Notes under the pieces: generated by a model
What the model was told of the DNA's origin: nothing
The model's database searches: none
The model's input: the letters and a program-made list of their open reading frames with translations, nothing else
Assembly: GCA_916700875.1 (NCBI GenBank)
Contig: CAKAKS010000031.1
Span: forward strand, 20,309,880 to 20,373,879
Length of the DNA: 64,000 bases
Source: Sebastes aleutianus
Lineage: Eukaryota > Chordata > Actinopteri > Perciformes > Sebastidae
Direction: 5' to 3'
Program-made: the position numbers and the translations under genes
Shown: positions 57,561-64,000 of the stretch, piece by piece
How the letters are laid out: the number at the start of each line of letters is the position of its first letter
Position numbering within the stretch: the stretch's first letter is position 1

Positions 57561-58079
57561 CTGAAAATATCAGGTTATTTTCAGTGTCTCTGATTATCTA
57601 GAATGATAGGAGGTCCAGATGAATGGGAAGTTGGTCTGAAGTGTCTATGAAATGGCCATAATGTCTCTTGGGGTCCTATTGCAATTTGATTTTGTTTGTT
57701 TTTTTAAAGGGGATTGCACATGTAGTGGAGGGTCCAGATGAAAATTAATTTAGTTTGAAATGTCTTTTAAAAAAAATGAAGGATATTGACAAAAATGCCT
57801 GGAAAGAATTTGAAGCATGGAAAGCAATTAGTATGCACGTTTGAGATGGTCCCTAACTTCAACTCCTTAGTTTCTCTCTTTTGTCAAGGTGTCAGGCTTC
57901 AATATCTGATCATTAGGTGAGAAATAACACCTGTAGAACATCAGTCAGGCTTTATTTATACCGCACTGCACAACTAATCTGGTGAAACACTGATGAAAAG
58001 TTATAGAGGATGAACATCGCTGAATGAATACACCTCAGTTTTTCTAACCTGTAGCCTTTGGAGGACGGGAACCTGTCAA
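57561..58079. other. No gene recognised
   Basis: 'ggaggtccagatgaatggga' (57609) and 'gagggtccagatgaaaatta' (57729) hint at a local duplication, otherwise plain sequence. Confidence 0.35.
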
Positions 58080-58520
58080 AATAATTAAATAAATGTCATT
58101 AAATGCAGCAAAAATAAATTTAGCCATTAATTAATTGATAAAATGTGATATAAATTGATATTCTGTTTTTGCTTCTTTATTTATTTCTTTGTATTAATTC
58201 CCTTATTTATTCACTATTCTGTTTAATTTTCCCTTTTATTTATTTATATATTAATCTTTATTATTTTTTAAATCTATATATTTTTGCAATTATTTTTTAT
58301 TAATTTTAAAAATATTTATTTTTGCATTTCTTTAAATATTTATTTTTAAATGTGTGTATTTGTTTATGCATTTATTTCTTTACTTCTGCATGCTTTTCCC
58401 TTTGCATTTCACCCATTATTTATTTCCCCAAACTTATTTATTTCTGTATTCTTTTCTTTCTTTTCTTATCACATTTTTTAAAATGTCTTTATGCATTCCT
58501 ACCTCATTATGCAAATGAGG
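58080..58520. repeat. AT-rich element, second copy of the 5620-6030 family
   Basis: It shares 'aaataaatgtcattaaatg', 'gccattaattaattgataaa' and 'attcccttatttatt' with the element near 5600-5730, and ends near 'acctcattatgcaaatgagg'. It carries the left arm only. Confidence 0.55.
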
Positions 58521-59894
58521 GGAATCCTCCATAGTAGCTTATTGGTTTACATTGCATTATGAAAAGTGCTGCTGCTTTGACTATACTAGCAGTGATGTGA
58601 GGGACCAATATTGTTTCTTGTACCTGTTCAGAGCCACTTATCCATACATGTCTGAATTACGTATGTGTATTTGGTTAAACCCCTAGAGTGTACACATGTA
58701 CTCAGTCTGTAGGCTGAATGTTATATCTATATGAGATCTTTTTTTTGCTAGTTCTAAATTCCCTGTAACCTGTTCATCCAGGTGTTTCCCTGAATGAGAG
58801 ATAATATTTCAGATACACACCGATGAGAAGCTCCCCTGCTACTGTGACAGTAATGAGTGTCTCTCTCTCCGTCCCATAGGCAGACTCACGGTATTTGTTG
58901 ACTCATAAATCAGTTTGTAAACAAAGATGGAAGGAGCAGAGGTAATTAGTGGAAGCAGTCTTTATTGGTTTGGTAATGCACTCGCCGTCCCTCGAGCTGC
59001 TGGCAGCTTTATTGTTTCACGTCTCCGGTATCAATCCACGTTGATTCTTCGCTGATGGACTCATAATGGAAATTACAGATTACATTTGGCTCGTGGGGTT
59101 GTTATCTGTGCTGGTATTATTATACACCGAAGGCCTCGGCTTCTTCAAAATCGCTATTCATTTGTTGAGATTTCATAAAAAGATTAGTTAAGTGTTTTTC
59201 GGTTACTCTCATGTTCCACGTCACCCTAAAGCAGCTTTGCCTGGTGCTGTGTTCGTGTCCTGTCAGATTTATCGTAATATGAACTACTGACTGTTCACTC
59301 TCAGCCCTTTAGTGCACCGGTCCCCAACCTTTTGGTCTTGTTTGAAGCAGAGCAATGTGTACTCTAGTGGTGGGAAATGAAACAATTCACCTATGTATTT
59401 TTTTTTACGATTTTGAAATCGATTTTTTAAATGCCAGAATCAATATATTTGCTTCATTTGAGTCTATGCAGAGGTGGAAGGAAGTTACCGCTTTTATTGT
59501 TGTAGTCAGAGTAACGTGACATCATATCCGTTCCATATCCGTCAACCAAAACAAACCGCAGCGATCCGAAACGACTAAGCAGAAACGGCAGAGGGTCTGT
59601 GTGGATACGACCTACACCCTCACATTTTAAATCCAAAGTGGTAAACACTACACATCCAGTAAAGTATGGAAACACTTTTGGGTTTCACACATTGACAGGA
59701 AAAGCAGAGCTAGACATCACGGCTAAAGCTGCATGCTAACTCCGTCATGGACAGGAAACGTTATCGTATTGCGGTAACATGCGGTCAAGCCAGCCGTCAC
59801 TCTCATCTCCGTGGTCAAATGGGCCGACGCTACAACTGTAGAGCACCCATATACTGACATTTATGTTAAATGCATTCAAACGGCCCCGATGGAG
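58521..59894. other. Gene-free stretch with hAT-type repeat end
   Basis: No exon is recognised. Near 59318 'gtgcaccggtccccaacctt' looks like the left end of a hAT-type repeat, but I could not find its right end. Confidence 0.35.
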
Positions 59895-60430
59895 CTGACC
59901 ATGGATGTATAAAGAGAACAGAGCTGGTGGGAGAGCTAGAGACGGACTTGGCGAAGTTAATATACATGTGTGACTACATCCTGTTTAAGTTTAAGGCACT
60001 TCCGTATTGGCTTCACTTTTCAGACCCAGAGGTAGCTCAAAAAGCCTACTTCTCACTTGATTTATTACCTCAGTAAACATTGGAAACATGAGTTTATGGT
60101 CTCAACCGCTAGTTTCAAGTCTTCTTTAATACAGCATGATGTTCATTTAGTGAATTATGGTCCCATTTAGAGACAAATAGACCATAAAGCAGGGTGTATT
60201 TTAGGGCGTGGCTACCTTGTCACTACCACGTTGACCTGTCAATCAGGATAGAGGTGTAGACATGCATATCCTTCCCCAGCTCCACTCTCTCGTCCAAATA
60301 ACTTCTGGTTCCAAAAAAACAAGATGTTGACGGCCTGAATGCCAAACTCGAGGCTTCAAAACAGTAGTCGACAAACCAATGGGTGACGTTGTGGTGGCTA
60401 TGTCCACTTCTTATATACAGTCTTTGGGTA
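59895..60430. mobile_element. MITE with inverted ends
   Basis: The left end 'gaccatggatgtataaagag' and right end 'cttcttatatacagtctttg' are imperfect reverse complements about 530 bp apart. I recognise the ends from a family abundant in teleosts. No coding capacity. Confidence 0.55.
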
Positions 60431-61149
60431 AAACAAGAAGACAAGGGAAAAAAGCATAGTTTTGAATAAAATCAACAGAATTTTGTGCAACAGAAAATGT
60501 TTTTTTTCTGTTTTGGAAACACCCCTCCTTGCTCTGTCTGCCACCTCATCTTCCTACAGAAGACCCCTGAATGATAGCAATCTGACTGAGAAAGCAATAA
60601 TCTGGAGTCACAGTCAAACTATTTGCACACGTTCGAGCCTGTAGACATTTCATGCCATTGTCGTTTAGTTTTCATGAAGTGTATCAGCAGTTTCCATGGT
60701 AATCCATGAAAATCCAGTTGTATTTTTTACGGTTTATCCGGAGAGAATTACAGCTGGGTGTGTTGCTGTGATGATTCTCGGTGACCTTTTAACTCTGGGA
60801 CGGCTCTCCCTAACCAGTATGCCCTTTTCTTCTCGCTCTCTGTCTTTCTCTGTCTCTGTCACCGCCTCTCTCTCCTCCTGCCACCCACCTGCAGTGTATT
60901 GACCAGAAACAGCAGGATCCAACCTTCCTAAGATGATTAATGCATAGATAAGATTTGCCACCTGATAGCGAGGGCCTGACTGCAGTAACACTCCTCTCCA
61001 AGTCAAGTGTGGTGTGTGTGTGCTTTTGAATTGAGTTTTAGTGATAGAAACGTTTCTTGGCAGCAGTAATCTGGTTGAGTTAAAGCTCAGTGGCCCGTTG
61101 GAGCCAGGAGAACCAGGTTGGAGCACTTTTCAGCACTAAATTATGTCTG
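60431..61149. other. No gene recognised
   Basis: Pyrimidine-rich (TCTC)n sequence lies at 60830-60875. Open segments are short and unlike known proteins. Confidence 0.35.
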
Positions 61150-61935
61150 GCATTTTCAACTCACACTTTATTTATAGCATCTTTCAGCTCATTGTTTTGA
61201 TTTTATGGCTGCAACATGTCAGTTTTGGTTAATTCTCATAGCTCTCATCAGCGTTTTCAGTCCTATAAACCCATCGAACACTACTTGCTCAGCACCAAGC
61301 AGCAGACAGACACAGTTCGAGACTAGCTGGTGAACATATCGGAGCCTTTAAGAGCTTAAAGGCCTGATATTTGACTCAGGAGTTGGTGGAGACCAAAACA
61401 GAGCTAAAAGGAGAGTGGCATGAGAAAATGTGCTTCATTTTCTGTCTGAAAAAATATTGATTTTTGTGACGTTACACCTCAAAACCTGTTAGGTGGTCAT
61501 AGGGAATGGACGAGTCATGAATCTGACTTTGACACAGGAGACAGATGTTCACATCCAGTCTTCTACCAACGTTGGTTTGATCATGAATTTTCTCAAACCC
61601 TTAACAAAGTCGTTTTTGTGAACGAACCTAACTTTTCCTGCCGATAATATCAGAAAACGATGTACATTGGTGAGGTGAAAGAGGCCGCCCGTAGTGATGA
61701 ATGATGATAATTCTGCCATGCTGCAGTTCCCCTCAGCTCTGGAGAGCTTTATAGCGTCTTTCAGCTAATTGTTTTTGTTTTACGGCTGCAACATTTCTGT
61801 TTTGGTTAATTCTCAGAGCTCTCATCAGTGTTTTCAGTGTTTTCAGTGAAAAAGCTCTGATAAACCCGCCGTACACTACAGACAGACGACTAGCTGGTGA
61901 ACATATCAGAGCCTTTAAGTTTTGGGGGTTGAACC
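61150..61935. repeat. Duplicated repeat module
   Basis: Blocks 61166-61370 and 61745-61920 share 'catctttcagct', 'ggctgcaaca', 'ttttggttaattctca' and 'agctggtgaacatatc'. The first block continues with 'ccaaaacagagctaaaagga', also present at 35800-35820 in a cfap44 intron. It is a dispersed family with a local duplication. Confidence 0.6.
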
Positions 61936-62809
61936 TACATGAAATTCTTACTATTTTTATGTGTCATCGTCAGTGTAACTCACTCATATCCGTAGTGACT
62001 GACGAAACTCAAAATGCCTTTTTCCAATCATTTTACAAGATTTTGATTGGTTAAAGCTCAATGCACTGTGCAGTGATACATGATAAATACACAAATTGAA
62101 AACAAAACAAATTGATAATGGAGTTGCAGTCCGACCATGTACGTGTATTGTTTTAAGCTCCCTGTAGTGGTTGAATGTAAGTGTGAGGGGTGGAGATGGT
62201 GTGACACATTCAGGTTAACGATTTGATCTCAAGTGTCTCGCTCAGTTCAGCCAGTCAGTTCGGATAATTCACAGCCGGATAAGCAGGAGAGGCGGTGAGA
62301 GAGAGAGGATTTAAAAGATTTAGGATGACAACCGTAGAGACACAGAATAACACACTCCGAATGTTCAACAAATGGTGTTCAACTGTGGAGCAGCGTTTAT
62401 GCAAAATGTCTAAATGCTGCAAGCTTTTGGGAGTTGCCGCTGCTATAATTCAAACTCATTGTAGCAGAACCAGAACAACAGTCATCATGACTCTAACCTG
62501 CTCCATGTTTACATAGAAGTTTCATGTCAATGTTGTGATTAGATGCAAAGGTGTGTCCGCGGGTTGAGGGTAACATTCTCACCTCATCCTTTACGAGTCT
62601 GCTTCATAAATGTGCAGAGCCGAGAGGGAAAAGGAGAGAGAAAGGAGGCAAGGAAGAGAAAGAACTGGAGTTTCTGTTGAGTTTTGAGATCAGTCAGAGG
62701 TTGAGCTGAACAGTCCTACATGCACGGTCTGCCGCTAGCTGGCTTACAGCTAACGCACAGTTGGTACGTTGGCTTTTTGGGGCAGATAAAGGGTCCAGCT
62801 GTCAAATTG
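61936..62809. other. No gene recognised
   Basis: Ordinary intergenic sequence with purine-rich runs at 62625-62660. No domain or RNA gene can be supported. Confidence 0.35.
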
Positions 62810-63190
62810 GTGAAAATGACAGGAGAACATTTGCTTCATTTTCTGTCTGGAAAACATTGATTTTTGTGGTCGCAGGGGATGTACGAGTCAAGAATCTGAC
62901 TTCGTCATAGGACACAGACGTTCACATCCTGTTGTTGGGCATGTCTGTAAAGGGGAGACTCGTGGGTACCCATAGAACTCATTGTCATTCACATATCTTG
63001 AGGTCAGAGGTCAAGGGACCCCTTTGAAAATGGCCACGCCAGTTTTTCCTCGCTAAAATTTATCCCAACTTTGGAGTGTTATTTAGCCTCCTTCCCGACA
63101 AGCTAGTATGAGCCGGTTGGTACCAATGGATTCCTTAGGTTTTTTAGTTTCATATGATATCTGTAGCTTCACTCTAGCCCTAAAACTGAA
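62810..63190. mobile_element. Repeat junction with a truncated TAATCG element
   Basis: 62815-62930 repeats the 'cttcattttctgtctg' part of the 61420-61560 module. From 62938 it becomes the right half of the TAATCG element ('gggcatgtctgtaaagggga' to about 63185), lacking the terminal inverted repeat. Confidence 0.55.
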
Positions 63191-63566
63191 CCTAGTAGAG
63201 CCTCTGAAAGACAGTGACAGACTGCGACTATTTGGTAAAAAACACATTCCTAAAGGTTTGCCACGCCACGGAGAGGACACTGAGACTGTGACTGAAAAAT
63301 GGACCCATTGAAGGAGTGAGAACAGAAATGTGGGTATGACTGCGGGATCAATAATGCAGGCTGTTCTTCTGGACAGTAAATCTGCTCGGCAGTACATTCT
63401 CTCCCCTCCGCTGCCACTTTTATCCTCACTCATAAATAGCAGGATTACAACTTGTTATGATGGGGAAGTCCTCGCTGTGTAGTGCTGTTTTAATGATGGA
63501 GGCTACTGTTGATTTATACACTGTTCTCTGAGGCATCTGGATGATAGATGGATGCTGTTTCTCCGT

Positions 63567-64000
63567 CCTTAGGCCTTAACACACCGGGGGGGTGTGGTGA
63601 ATAAACGACACGAAAATGGGAAATACTCGCCTGCGAATATTATATGTGTAGGGCTTTTATTGTGAAAGGTAAGAACGGAAGGAGTGGATTCTGATCTGCG
63701 GTGTCTTTGTCAAGGTTGAAAGGAGTAATAAAGTTTGCTGTCTTGGTTCAGACTTCGGAGTCTCCGTGTTGTTTCATATATATATAGGCGCAACTCATCT
63801 TATTTCGCACAACATGATCGGTTGATGCCTTTATTTGCGGCGCAAAAGCTCCAAAAAATCTACCATGTTCTGAAAAAAAAGTTTTTTCGCCGTGTAATAT
63901 TCGATAATATATTGATAATTGTGTGAATTAATCGCACAGAAAAATCGGCCCCTGATGTATAAAGGCCTTAAGGCCGTTAGTGCGTCAATTTCGTTTTTTA
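63567..64000. mobile_element. MITE-like element reaching the window edge
   Basis: It begins 'ttaggccttaacacaccggg' and the end region has 'tataaaggccttaaggccgt'. GGCCTTAA-type words at both ends suggest inverted termini. It may continue past the window. Confidence 0.4.

Overview
The window is nuclear DNA of a ray-finned fish, most likely a percomorph (spiny-rayed) teleost. Short introns full of CA/GT microsatellites, many small inverted-repeat transposons, antisense LINE 3' ends, a tRNA-derived SINE and a fish-type TRIM gene all point that way. All gene models were built by hand from splice sites and reading phase, and no database search was run.

Layout: (1) 1-5330, the last three coding exons and 3'UTR of vldlr (+). 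(2) 7299-12625, a complete kcnv2 (+, Kv8.2 potassium channel subunit) in nine coding exons. (3) 14914-22240, a complete pum3 (-, Puf-A) in 17 coding exons plus a 5'UTR exon. These three genes have the order and orientation of human 9p24.2. (4) 23357-45416, a complete cfap44/WDR52 (+, axonemal WD40 and coiled-coil protein) with an X-box-like promoter element. It opens with nine tandem copies of one 87-nt exon. (5) 46192-46974, an intronless brcc3 (-, JAMM deubiquitinase). (6) 48775-50445, an intronless finTRIM-type E3 ligase (-) with an ISRE just upstream. (7) 50500-64000, no recognisable gene: dispersed repeats, a fold-back element, a minisatellite and one doubtful exon.

The strongest unusual object is the cfap44 array. 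Nine 87-nt exons, all phase 1-1 and all with intact splice sites, lie in a tandem array of about 640-700 bp units (23624-29427). Spliced together in frame they add an acidic region of nine 29-residue repeats to the protein. The introns between them carry an antisense LINE 3' end and preserve the duplication history as a two-unit higher-order pattern. The exon just after the array is followed by an intron with minor-spliceosome (U12) signals. A later intron has (AC)n at its donor end and (GT)n at its acceptor end, the arrangement proposed to bridge splice sites by RNA pairing in fish.

The genes are functionally independent: reelin/lipoprotein receptor, photoreceptor K+ channel subunit, nucleolar RNA-binding protein, motility factor, deubiquitinase and immune E3 ligase. 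No operon-like or pathway link is implied.
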